Assembly (NCBI GenBank): GCA_027449725.1 | Contig: DAIDLB010000160.1 | Location: 1-10,501, forward strand | Origin: Chlamydiota bacterium | GTDB lineage: Bacteria; Chlamydiota; Chlamydiia; Chlamydiales; SM23-39 | DNA length: 10,501 nucleotides | Direction of reading: 5' to 3' | In this document: in pieces, positions 1-6,144 of the stretch | How positions within the stretch are numbered: position 1 is the stretch's first letter | Layout of the letters: every line of letters begins with the position of its first letter | Program-made: the position numbers and the translations under genes | The notes under the pieces: generated by a model | The model's input: only the letters and a program-made list of their open reading frames with translations | What the model was told of the DNA's origin: nothing | The model's database searches: none

Positions 1-324
1 GGGGCTGCTGCGGCGACGCTTCTGCAAGAGGGCGATGGGACGACGCTCGATCTCGTCCGCTCTCTTGTCGAGGATCCCGATCCAAACGTCCGATTGCAGG
101 CGTGCCTTGTTTTGGCGATGCTGGGGCGCGATGAGTCGGTGCTCCTCAATCTGCAGAAGAATTACGCCGGCTCCGACCACGAGCGAAAGCTCCATATTTT
201 AGAGGCGCTTGGCCACATTGGGAGGGAGGAGTCGTTTTCCTTTTTCCTAGGCGTATTACAAGAACCGTTCCAGATCCTGCGGATCGCCGCGGCGTCGGGA
301 CTCATCCAAGGACTCAACCGGTGA
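1..324 (+). CDS. HEAT-repeat protein, C-terminal part (5' end outside window)
   Basis: The reading frame is open from the first base to the TGA at 322-324, giving 107 visible residues. No start can be placed because the gene begins upstream; an internal TTG at 94 is not a convincing start. The residues form amphipathic helix pairs of the HEAT/PBS-lyase type: 'DPDPNVRLQACLVLAMLG' near visible residues 24-41 and 'ILEALGHIG' near 65-73, followed by another helix pair. HEAT repeats usually build a curved scaffold for protein-protein contact, so no enzymatic role is implied. The TGA overlaps the GTG start of the peptidase gene (GTGA), which suggests the two are translated as one coupled unit. The partner and exact function are unknown. 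Confidence 0.75.
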   Translation, partial: GAAAATLLQEGDGTTLDLVRSLVEDPDPNVRLQACLVLAMLGRDESVLLNLQKNYAGSDHERKLHILEALGHIGREESFSFFLGVLQEPFQILRIAAASGLIQGLNR

Positions 325-1505
325 AGCAAAAAATCCAGGACGCGCAGCGCTATTTGCAAGAGATGGGGGCTGACGGCTGGCTCCTTTACGATTTTCACCT
401 GAGCAATCCGCTGGCCCATCTATTTTTGGAAATCTCGCCGAAAAAACATGTGACGCGCCGGTTTTTCTACTGGATTCCGGTTGAAGGAGAGCCGGTCCGT
501 TTTGTCCACGCGATCGAATCGGATGTGTTGGACGCCTGGCCCGGGGAAAAAAGGGTGTTTCTCTCCTGGCAGTCCCTCCACGAAGGGCTCAAGAAAATCC
601 TCTCGGGCGCTAAGCGCATCGCTATGGAATACTCTCCGAACAATGCGATCCCCTATATCTCCAAGGTCGATGCGGGCACCGTAGAGCTGATCCGTTCGTT
701 CGGCGTCGAGGTAGTTAGCTCAGGGCCGTTCCTGTTGCGTTTTACCTCGGTGTTGACGCAAGAGCAGGGAGAAAGCCATGTCCGCGCAGGAAAAGCGCTC
801 GACCAAATCGCAAATGAAGCTTGGGAGTGGATCCGAGTCAAGCTGCAAGCGGGAGAGCCGTTTGGAGAGTATGAAGTGCAGCAGCAGATGATGCGGGGAT
901 TTGAGAAGCTGGGCCTTGAGTCCGACAGCCCGCCGATCGTCGGAGTGAATGCCCACAGCGCCGATCCCCACTACGTGCCAAGCAAAGAGCGCTCCTCGCC
1001 CATCCGAAGAGGGGATTTTATCCTCATCGACCTCTGGGGAAAAGAAAAGCGGCCCGGCGCCATTTACGCCGATATCGCGCGCGTCGGCGTCGCCGCCGCC
1101 GCCCCAACCGCAAAGCAGCAGGAGATCTTTTCCATCGTCCGGGCGGCCCAGAAAGAGGCGATCGCCCTCGTTCGAAAGCGCTTTGCCGAAAAGAAGGCCC
1201 TTCACGGATGGGAAGTCGACGACGCTGCCAGAAACGTCATTAGAAAAGCCGGCTATTGCGACTTTTTTATCCACCGGACAGGCCATAACATCGATGTCGA
1301 TGTGCATGGCAGCGGAACGCATATGGACAATCTGGAAATGCACGACGTGCGGCCGGTCCTCCCTTCCACCTGCTTTTCCGTGGAGCCGGGAATTTATCTT
1401 CCCAAAGAGTTCGGGGTGCGCCTCGAGACAGATGTCTATATCCACTCGGATGGCAGGATCGAGATCGCCTGCGGTGAGCAAGATGAGATTGTTGCTTTAG
1501 TGTAG
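321..1505 (+). CDS. pepP: M24 family Xaa-Pro aminopeptidase (PepP/PepQ-like)
   Basis: A 394-residue metallopeptidase of the M24 'pita-bread' family, expected to remove N-terminal residues ahead of proline in cytoplasmic peptides. Residues 1 to about 150 look like the creatinase-type N-terminal domain and about 155-394 the catalytic domain. All five metal ligands can be placed: D237 (FILIDLWG), D251 (YADIAR), H322 (RTGHNI), E355 (FSVEPGIYLP) and E369 (RLETDVY). The gene therefore looks intact and active. The start is GTG at 321, with AAGGA at 308-312 eight bases upstream, and it overlaps the previous stop by 4 nt. It could be a prolidase (PepQ) rather than an aminopeptidase; the sequence alone does not separate these. 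Confidence 0.88.
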   Translation: MKQKIQDAQRYLQEMGADGWLLYDFHLSNPLAHLFLEISPKKHVTRRFFYWIPVEGEPVRFVHAIESDVLDAWPGEKRVFLSWQSLHEGLKKILSGAKRIAMEYSPNNAIPYISKVDAGTVELIRSFGVEVVSSGPFLLRFTSVLTQEQGESHVRAGKALDQIANEAWEWIRVKLQAGEPFGEYEVQQQMMRGFEKLGLESDSPPIVGVNAHSADPHYVPSKERSSPIRRGDFILIDLWGKEKRPGAIYADIARVGVAAAAPTAKQQEIFSIVRAAQKEAIALVRKRFAEKKALHGWEVDDAARNVIRKAGYCDFFIHRTGHNIDVDVHGSGTHMDNLEMHDVRPVLPSTCFSVEPGIYLPKEFGVRLETDVYIHSDGRIEIACGEQDEIVALV

Positions 1506-1514
1506 GCGGATAAG

Positions 1515-2423
1515 ATGAGCGGTTCCTTTGAGATTACGGTTGATAGCGGCCATTTGGGACAGCATAGGGTTACTCTGGAAGAGACGAACGCGCCTTCGGC
1601 CAATTCGGTTGTACTCCAGGGGCGTACATATGCCGTACACGTTGATTCTCAAGAGGCTTTACCTATTGTATTGGATACGCTCAATGCTCTTTATCCAGGA
1701 GCCGTAGTAACTTCAATCCCTCTTGCCGGACGCGTGTCTAGAGAAGAAGCTCATGTTCTGCCTCTTTGGTGGGGAGAGCGGAGCCAAGCCTATTTGACTG
1801 ATTTTAGAAAGCGGATTGCTTCGACCTATTTGGCAAAAAGCGATGCAGATCCCGAAGCGTTCATTCGGTTGTGTCGCGATCCTGTTTTTAAATTAACTCT
1901 TTCTGAGGACTTTGAATCCAAGGTTAGGCAAGCTTTTGCAGGGCGGGATACAGCTCTCCTTGCATCTCTATTGGAACCCATGCCGGAATGGTGGCTCATG
2001 GGGTTTAACCGCGAAGAAAAACTCGATATACCTTCTCGCCTGGATCCCATCTCCCACAATCATTTTTCCAGAGAGGCGCTTCAAGAGCTCGATGAGCACA
2101 TCCATAACCCGGTTGTGGGGTTTTCCGGCGTTGCTGTTTTGGAGGACGCCGATGGAGTTTACGCCTTTTCCTCTGAAGGGATTGAGCCCAATACTCCTTT
2201 TTCAATCCATTCCATTGGGAAAGTCCTGACCGGAATGTTGGTGTTCGAGCTGATCCATAAAGGCGTGATTCCCGAATCGGCATTGACAGATCCTCTGGAA
2301 CTCGATCCTCGCGTTCTCCAGGAACTAGCAAAACGGGCCCCATCGGTGCTCTCGCACCTCCAGGAAAACAAGATTACGCTTGAGCAATTACTGACACATC
2401 AAGGCGGACTAGTACTCAGTTAA
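1515..2423 (+). CDS. truncated serine hydrolase (class C beta-lactamase/PBP-like fold) with unrecognised N-terminal domain
   Basis: An ORF of 302 residues starting 9 nt after pepP, with only a weak ribosome binding site (AGGCGGATAAG). Residues 1 to about 185 match nothing I recognise. From about 196 a beta-lactamase-family (PF00144-type) domain begins: 'GFSGVAVLEDADGVYAFSSEG', the SxxK nucleophile motif SIGK at 233-236, and the family's 'ITLEQLLTHQGGL' at about 287-299. Right after this the sequence diverges (VLS) and stops. The Tyr-x-Asn and the late Lys/His-x-Gly motifs of the family are absent, and well over 100 residues of the fold should follow. The protein is probably inactive, and this is best treated as a 3'-truncated gene or pseudogene. 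The break lies next to the inverted repeat at 2461-2527. No signal peptide is evident. Confidence 0.7.
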   Translation: MSGSFEITVDSGHLGQHRVTLEETNAPSANSVVLQGRTYAVHVDSQEALPIVLDTLNALYPGAVVTSIPLAGRVSREEAHVLPLWWGERSQAYLTDFRKRIASTYLAKSDADPEAFIRLCRDPVFKLTLSEDFESKVRQAFAGRDTALLASLLEPMPEWWLMGFNREEKLDIPSRLDPISHNHFSREALQELDEHIHNPVVGFSGVAVLEDADGVYAFSSEGIEPNTPFSIHSIGKVLTGMLVFELIHKGVIPESALTDPLELDPRVLQELAKRAPSVLSHLQENKITLEQLLTHQGGLVLS

Positions 2424-2546
2424 CGAAATTTTTACCTATACGGCTGACGTGAAAGCTCCCTAGGATCATCGATCGGAAAAGCAGCAGTATTAATTCAATA
2501 CGACTGCTTTTCCGATCGATGATCCTACGAGAGAATATGTTGTTCC
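2424..2546. other. junction segment of unknown origin between two truncated convergent genes
   Basis: On the left, homology to the serine hydrolase family ends at about 2412. On the right, similarity to the neighbouring hydrolase paralogue ends at about 2546. The roughly 130 nt in between resembles neither gene family. Apart from the inverted repeat, it holds an AT-rich patch (about 2424-2440) and nothing recognisable as a gene, tRNA or transposon end. It is most simply read as an insertion or deletion scar in which the missing 3' parts of both genes were lost or moved elsewhere. An assembly or amplification chimera cannot be excluded from sequence alone. Confidence 0.55.
2461..2527. repeat. 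67-nt near-perfect inverted repeat (palindrome) at a gene-truncation junction
   Basis: The arms 2461-2484 and 2504-2527 are perfect reverse complements over 24 bp, beginning TAGGATCATCGATCGG. Inside, after a 2x2 mismatch, GTATT (2487-2491) pairs with AATAC (2497-2501) around a 5-nt loop, AATTC. The element sits between a serine hydrolase gene (+) and a hydrolase pseudogene (-) that both lack their 3' ends, and it supplies the artificial last residues and the stop codon of the latter. The inner AAAAGCAG...CTGCTTTT arrangement could work as a bidirectional terminator for the convergent genes. No transposase or second copy is present in the window. Confidence 0.9.
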
Positions 2547-3086
2547 GGCCGGATCGAGTTCGCATTGAATCGCTCGGACGATGATTGAGAGGAAAAATTG
2601 GCCAATTTGGTGGAGAGCGGTGAGGCCGGAGATCACCACTTTCGACGAGGTCGAGAAGGTGCGCTCCAGGACGATCGGAGCGGCACTGCCCGGCTGCAGC
2701 TTTGCCGCGCTCTCGGCTGCGACGGCCCCGCCAAGAGACCAGCCGTAAAGGGCGATCTCGTTTCTCGATGTTCCAAATTCATTTTCAATGAACTGCATCA
2801 TGGCGTCTGCATCGATGCAAAGATCGCAGGCTCTCGTTAATTCTCCGGTGGACGTCCCTACGGTCCGATAGTTGAATGCGACGAAGTTGCAGGGAGTATC
2901 GCGAGAGGCCATCTCTTCGAGAAGCCAGTGAAACGGCATCTGCGCGCTGGTTGCGCCATTTGGATTGAGAAGAAGAACGATTCGAGCGTCCGGCCCCGCC
3001 AGTCGGTGCCGAAAACAGTAGGCGCTCAAAATTGCGCCATCCGGAGTCCGGACACTTGTTTCGTCCATTCGGTAGGTTTCCTGCAT
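2490..3086 (-). CDS. C-terminal fragment of the hydrolase pseudogene (alpha/beta hydrolase core, truncated)
   Basis: 198 residues from an ATG at 3086, 7 codons after the in-frame TGA and in the same frame as the N-terminal fragment. It keeps the nucleophile elbow G-W-S-L-G ('YGWSLGG', Ser about 117), 'FNYRTVGTSTGEL' and 'VLERTFST', all matched in the intact neighbour. After 'CELDPA' the last roughly 20 residues (GTTYSLVGSS...) come from the junction and the inverted repeat, and the TAA at 2490-2492 lies near the palindrome loop. No Shine-Dalgarno of note precedes the ATG, although GGCGG is nearby. The catalytic Asp and His are lacking. Confidence 0.55.
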   Translation of the reverse strand: MQETYRMDETSVRTPDGAILSAYCFRHRLAGPDARIVLLLNPNGATSAQMPFHWLLEEMASRDTPCNFVAFNYRTVGTSTGELTRACDLCIDADAMMQFIENEFGTSRNEIALYGWSLGGAVAAESAAKLQPGSAAPIVLERTFSTSSKVVISGLTALHQIGQFFLSIIVRAIQCELDPAGTTYSLVGSSIGKAVVLN

Positions 3087-3107
3087 ACCGCCTTTTGGCG
3101 ATTCGCT

Positions 3108-3308
3108 TCAGTATTGCCGGAAGGCAGCAAGATTTGACTCCTCGTCTTCTTTGCTAATGAGCCAAGAGGCGATCAGAGTATTTCTTTTTGCAAAATCTCT
3201 CAGGGGAGAGGCGATTTTTCGGAGAAACGAAAAGCGTTCAGACGGTTTTAGATGGGCGTTGATGTTGTTCCAGTTGGCCGTATAAGACGTGGAAATGGCT
3301 CCTGTCAT
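3108..3308 (-). CDS. N-terminal fragment of the hydrolase pseudogene
   Basis: A 66-residue ORF that on its own looks like a small hypothetical gene. ATG at 3308 is preceded by AGGAAGG, which spans the TAG stop of the upstream hydrolase, so it can probably still be translated. Its sequence corresponds to residues 1 to about 82 of the 368-residue paralogue, including 'ASWL' and the terminal 'FRQY' (paralogue 'ASWLFPQFL...FRQF'). It carries no part of the alpha/beta hydrolase core and is probably a non-functional leftover of the nonsense mutation. Confidence 0.55.
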   Translation of the reverse strand: MTGAISTSYTANWNNINAHLKPSERFSFLRKIASPLRDFAKRNTLIASWLISKEDEESNLAAFRQY

Positions 3309-3317
3309 AATGCCTTC

Positions 3318-4424
3318 CTAATTTTTTCCTGACTTTGGAGGATTAAGTATAAAATCCATAACTGCTTTTGAAGCGCGTACAGGCTGGTCATCTTGGGTGA
3401 TCTCATAAGAAAATAGCGATGCCATATGATGGTTTTTGATGAATATGCGTTCGAAAAATGGAATAAGACTTTCAGTGCCAAGACAAAGGCTGGATAATAG
3501 GGAATGATCCAATGCCGCGTATATGTTTGCGGTATTTTTAATGACAGGATCTCCCGGATGATGAACGACCAGAACGGGTCTGCCCTTCTTCTGCATTTCT
3601 TTGATGGGCGCTGCGGTGTCGATCTCCCACTCAGCCATCCGTAGGATGGGGGGAAGCCAAAAAAATAGGGGGAAAGTGAGGCCGGACGCCATTACTTTTG
3701 AGATCGTTGAAAAAGTGCGATCAAGGACTATTGGCGAATTGCAATCGTGAGCACCATTGGCAGCGACGCCACCACCAACAGACCATCCATAAAGGATAAT
3801 TTTATCTTTCGGCGTTTTTAATTCTTTTTCAATGAATTGCACCATCGTATTGCCATCGATGAAAAGATCGTTGGCAGTGTGTAACTCACCGGTAGAATTT
3901 CCTACGGTTCGATAATCAAAAGAGACGAAATTGCAGGGAGTCGAGCCGGCAGCAGTTTCAAAGATCAGGAATAGGAAAGGTTCTTGAATCGCGTGAGTGC
4001 CATTTGTGTTAAAGAGAAGAACTGTGGGCGTGTCTTGATCTGCTTGTGCGTGTTTGTAGCAGTAAGCTTGAAGTAAGGCATTATCCGGAGTGCAAACCGC
4101 GTACTCCTTCATGCTATAACGCTCTCGGAGAAATCTCTGTTCGTCTGCGTCTCTATGTGTTCCCAATTCGCCGTACCAGAATTGGCGAAAATCGCTTTCG
4201 CTGCCCAGTCGCAGAAATTGGGGAAAAAGCCATGAGGCAGGAAGAATAAACCGTTTTGCAATCGCTCCTACTGTCCATTTGAGAAAAGCACCGGGTGCGA
4301 TAGAAGCAAACAGCCCTTTAACAGTCAGGTCGCATTCCTCGCGTTTCAAGTGGAGATTGTCTCTGTTCCAAACCGCTGTAAACAGTGTAGTAAATGAGGG
4401 CCTTGATGCAATTTCTGCCGTCAT
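3318..4424 (-). CDS. alpha/beta hydrolase of the Chlamydia CHLPS (DUF818) type
   Basis: A 368-residue protein, intact. Residues 1 to about 100 form a family-specific N-terminal region with hydrophobic stretches ('FLKWTVGAIAKRFILPASWLFPQFL', 47-71). The alpha/beta hydrolase core runs from about 108 to the end. Likely catalytic residues are Ser215 in the elbow G-W-S-V-G (213-217), Asp292 in 'HHPGDPVI' and His332 or His333 in 'KNHHMA'. 'NTNGT' (139-143) and 'SFDYRTVGNSTGE' (168-180) are also shared with the neighbouring decayed copy. The overall look is that of the chlamydial DUF818 family, whose substrate is unknown to me; an esterase or lipase role is an inference from the fold. Its ATG overlaps the stop of the upstream Inc-like gene (ATGA), so the two are probably translationally coupled. 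Confidence 0.8.
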   Translation of the reverse strand: MTAEIASRPSFTTLFTAVWNRDNLHLKREECDLTVKGLFASIAPGAFLKWTVGAIAKRFILPASWLFPQFLRLGSESDFRQFWYGELGTHRDADEQRFLRERYSMKEYAVCTPDNALLQAYCYKHAQADQDTPTVLLFNTNGTHAIQEPFLFLIFETAAGSTPCNFVSFDYRTVGNSTGELHTANDLFIDGNTMVQFIEKELKTPKDKIILYGWSVGGGVAANGAHDCNSPIVLDRTFSTISKVMASGLTFPLFFWLPPILRMAEWEIDTAAPIKEMQKKGRPVLVVHHPGDPVIKNTANIYAALDHSLLSSLCLGTESLIPFFERIFIKNHHMASLFSYEITQDDQPVRASKAVMDFILNPPKSGKN

Positions 4425-5272
4425 GCAAAGATCCTTTGCTGCAGGGCAGATGCGCCGCCGGTATTGAAGAGATGGATGATTTCGTGCCGGGTCAATGGCG
4501 GACGCGAGGTGTCGTGGAAGGTCATGTAGATGTCGTTATTGTCGTGGAAGAGCTCCGTAATCCGGATGGCCAATGGCTTTGGGGTTGTCGTCCCAACCGC
4601 AGCCAGGCTGGACGCTGATGACGGATTGTCTAAAAGCTGCCGGATCAGGGCTGTTTGCAGCATGGCCGGAAGAGCATCGTCTTCCAGAATCGAATATCCA
4701 ATCTCGCGGATTGTATAGCGTAAATAGGTGGCTTGCCCGGGCGTCATTTTCGATGCGTCGAAGCCGAGTTCGCTCTCCGGTGTATCGGCGTAGATGTGGC
4801 GGTTGGCCTTTTCCAGCATTGTTTGGCCGGTTTTATTCCAAAAGGCCAGGCGTGCAATCAGGACGGCGAATTGTTCAGGGGAGTAGTGAGAAATCGTTGG
4901 ATCGATCGAAAGCTTCGAACAGATACTGGAAAATTGCTCTACGCTCAGCTGTTGGAATTCTTCAAGCGCTTCTGTAACCCCTCTTTCCTGCTTGGCGAGC
5001 TTGGCCGCTTTTGCCGATTCGTCTGCGCATTTGGCGCTGGCGAACATCCAGAGGGGTGTCGAGAGGACCGATCCGATGAAGAGGAGCGGTGCGGGCCCGG
5101 TGAGCGTGATCCCGAAAAGGAAAATCGAGGTTGTCGCCAGCGCGATCGCAGCCAGGGCGGCCATCGCCACCTTTGAGGCGATGTTCATCACCTTAGACCA
5201 TCTTGCGTTCCGGGCCTCAAGTTGTGATGGCAATTGAAGCAATTCATTTCTTGAAATAGGCAAAAGATCCAT
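4421..5272 (-). CDS. Inc-like two-helix membrane protein (candidate inclusion membrane protein)
   Basis: A 283-residue protein with no family I can name. Its clearest feature is a bilobed hydrophobic domain near the N-terminus: helix 1 about 31-57 (rich in Ala, Ile and Leu, ending FLFGITL), a very short turn (TGPAP), and helix 2 about 61-80. This hairpin is the hallmark of chlamydial inclusion membrane (Inc) proteins, which are exported by type III secretion and inserted in the vacuole membrane. Residues 81-283 are soluble, partly charged and helical, with no catalytic motif I recognise. The ATG at 5272 has GAGGAA upstream at good spacing. It lies 28 nt after sufE and overlaps the hydrolase gene by 4 nt. 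An ordinary inner-membrane protein is the main alternative. Confidence 0.6.
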   Translation of the reverse strand: MDLLPISRNELLQLPSQLEARNARWSKVMNIASKVAMAALAAIALATTSIFLFGITLTGPAPLLFIGSVLSTPLWMFASAKCADESAKAAKLAKQERGVTEALEEFQQLSVEQFSSICSKLSIDPTISHYSPEQFAVLIARLAFWNKTGQTMLEKANRHIYADTPESELGFDASKMTPGQATYLRYTIREIGYSILEDDALPAMLQTALIRQLLDNPSSASSLAAVGTTTPKPLAIRITELFHDNNDIYMTFHDTSRPPLTRHEIIHLFNTGGASALQQRIFA

Positions 5273-5300
5273 AACATTCCTCGTTGTTAGGTGGGAAAAT

Positions 5301-5735
5301 TTAGCAGGGGGCGAGGTTGGTGTCCAGATGAATCAAGGCGTCCTTTTTCATCCGGAGGTGGATCTGGGCGAGGCCATTGGACCTCGAGGGGGAGAGGCTG
5401 CCGAGGATGCCGAATTCTTTCAGAAAGAGGGGAGGGGTCTTGAGAATATCCGCCGGAGTCTGGCCGCTATAGACGAAGATCAGGAGGGCAGCGAGGCCTG
5501 CCGAGATCAATGCGTCCGAATGAGCGTGAAAAAAAAGTTTGGAATCCGAAAAAGTGGATGACAGATAGAGGACGCTCTGGCATCCTGGTACCTGCAAATT
5601 CGGTGTTTTGAGCCTGTCCGGATAGGGGGCAAGCTTGCGGCCTAGATCGATGATGAAAAGGTAGCGCTCCTCGCCGGAGCCCTTGGAAATAAAGATTTTC
5701 CTGAGCTCTTCTGTCTTGTCTGCGATGCTGTTCAT
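5301..5735 (-). CDS. sufE: SufE-family Fe-S cluster assembly protein (sulfur acceptor)
   Basis: 144 residues, close to the roughly 138 of E. coli SufE. SufE takes persulfide sulfur from the cysteine desulfurase SufS and passes it to the SufBCD scaffold in the cytoplasm. The active cysteine is Cys52 in 'QVPGCQSVLYL', matching the V-x-G-C-x-S signature and the position of Cys51 in E. coli. The upstream 'DRLKTPNLQVPGC' and downstream 'SDALISAGLAALLI' segments also fit the family. GAGGT lies about 12 nt before the ATG, a rather long spacing. It is the first gene of a leftward operon and is divergent from infA. No other suf gene is in the window. Confidence 0.85.
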   Translation of the reverse strand: MNSIADKTEELRKIFISKGSGEERYLFIIDLGRKLAPYPDRLKTPNLQVPGCQSVLYLSSTFSDSKLFFHAHSDALISAGLAALLIFVYSGQTPADILKTPPLFLKEFGILGSLSPSRSNGLAQIHLRMKKDALIHLDTNLAPC

Positions 5736-5777
5736 GGCGCCGATTTTACCTCAAAATGGGATTTGTCGAAAGAGCTG

Positions 5778-5807
5778 TTGACAATTAACGGGCAAATAGG
5801 GTTTTAT
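5778..5807 (+). promoter_or_regulatory. sigma-70-type promoter for infA
   Basis: A perfect -35 hexamer, TTGACA (5778-5783), is followed after 18 bp by TTTTAT (5802-5807), which matches 4 of 6 bases of the -10 consensus. Transcription would start near 5814, leaving a leader of about 40 nt before the infA ATG at 5852. The same 116-bp intergenic region must also hold the leftward promoter for sufE, but I could not find a convincing pair of hexamers on the minus strand. Confidence 0.55.
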
Positions 5808-5851
5808 TGTTAGCATTTGCGAGCCAATCCCGAACCAAAGACACAAAGAAA

Positions 5852-6070
5852 ATGGCAAAAGAAGAGACCATACGCATCGAAGGAAAGGTGGAAGAACTTC
5901 TGCCAAATATGAATTTCAGCGTGGTTTTAGAAAACGGGATGAGGGTAATTGCTCACCTTTGCGGAAAGATGCGGATGAGAAATATCCGGGTCTACGCAGG
6001 GGACGTGGTGACAGTTGAAATGTCGCCTTATGATTTGACCAAAGCGCGGATTGTTTACCGGCAGAAATAG
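5852..6070 (+). CDS. infA: translation initiation factor IF-1
   Basis: 72 residues, the normal IF-1 length. IF-1 is an OB-fold protein that binds the A site of the 30S subunit during initiation. The conserved stretches are present: '[19 protein letters not shown]', '[21 protein letters not shown]' and '[16 protein letters not shown]'. The frame stays open upstream to a TTG at 5807, but the family N-terminus fixes the ATG at 5852. Its ribosome binding site is weak (AAAG). The gene lies ahead of tRNA-Thr and tuf, as in Chlamydia, rather than in the large ribosomal protein operon. Confidence 0.95.
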   Translation: MAKEETIRIEGKVEELLPNMNFSVVLENGMRVIAHLCGKMRMRNIRVYAGDVVTVEMSPYDLTKARIVYRQK

Positions 6071-6073
6071 GTC

Positions 6074-6102
6074 TTGCAGGTTTATGGTCAAGCGATTAAA
6101 CT
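6074..6102 (+). promoter_or_regulatory. possible promoter for tRNA-Thr/tuf
   Basis: TTGCAG (6074-6079) is separated by 17 bp from TAAACT (6097-6102), about 42 nt before the tRNA-Thr 5' end. Each hexamer matches the consensus only partly. The AT-rich stretch 6096-6128 also fits a promoter region. There is no hairpin terminator between infA and the tRNA, so read-through from infA is equally possible. Confidence 0.3.
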
Positions 6103-6144
6103 TTTTGGATTTTAAGAATATTTATATCCTGAAACAGAAAAAAC

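Larger units (their letters stand above)
2490..3308 (-). pseudogene. decayed second copy of the DUF818 (Chlamydia CHLPS)-type alpha/beta hydrolase
   Basis: Read from 3308 downward, this is one gene in one frame, broken by an in-frame TGA at 3108-3110. It resembles the adjacent intact hydrolase (3318-4424) along its length, from the N-terminal 'W-N---N-HLK' region to 'CELDPA' (compare 'WEIDTA'). The TGA falls exactly where the intact copy has Trp after FRQF (here FRQY then stop), so a single TGG to TGA change would explain it. A short deletion of about 7 codons follows. The 3' end is also lost: similarity stops at 2546, about 97 residues short of the paralogue, removing the expected catalytic Asp and His. 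The hydrolase should be dead. By hand count its GC is about 56%, against about 47% in the intact copy. Confidence 0.8.

Noticed and set aside
720..1481. Long minus-strand ORF (253 codons) opposite pepP
   Set aside because: It is an antisense shadow of a GC-rich gene with all M24 metal ligands intact on the plus strand. The minus-strand product has no recognisable domain.
2408..2477. Cloning polylinker, because several six-base palindromes cluster here (ACTAGT, AGTACT, GTTAAC, CCTAGG, ATCGAT, CGATCG)
   Set aside because: The order and spacing match no vector linker I know, and several overlap the natural inverted repeat. It was kept only as a reason to check for an artefact.
2404..2530. Insertion sequence remnant or CRISPR-like repeat at the palindrome
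   Set aside because: No transposase fragment, no target-site duplication that I can see and no repeated units with spacers. It is reported only as an inverted repeat and junction.
3108..3110. TGA read as Trp (alternative genetic code)
   Set aside because: The upstream HEAT-repeat gene ends on TGA at 322-324 and the Inc-like gene ends on TGA at 4421-4423. The only tRNA-Trp seen has anticodon CCA, so the TGA is best read as a nonsense mutation.
5807..5852. Earlier TTG start for infA adding 15 residues
   Set aside because: IF-1 is conserved at about 72 residues starting MAKEE, and the TTG overlaps the predicted -10 region.
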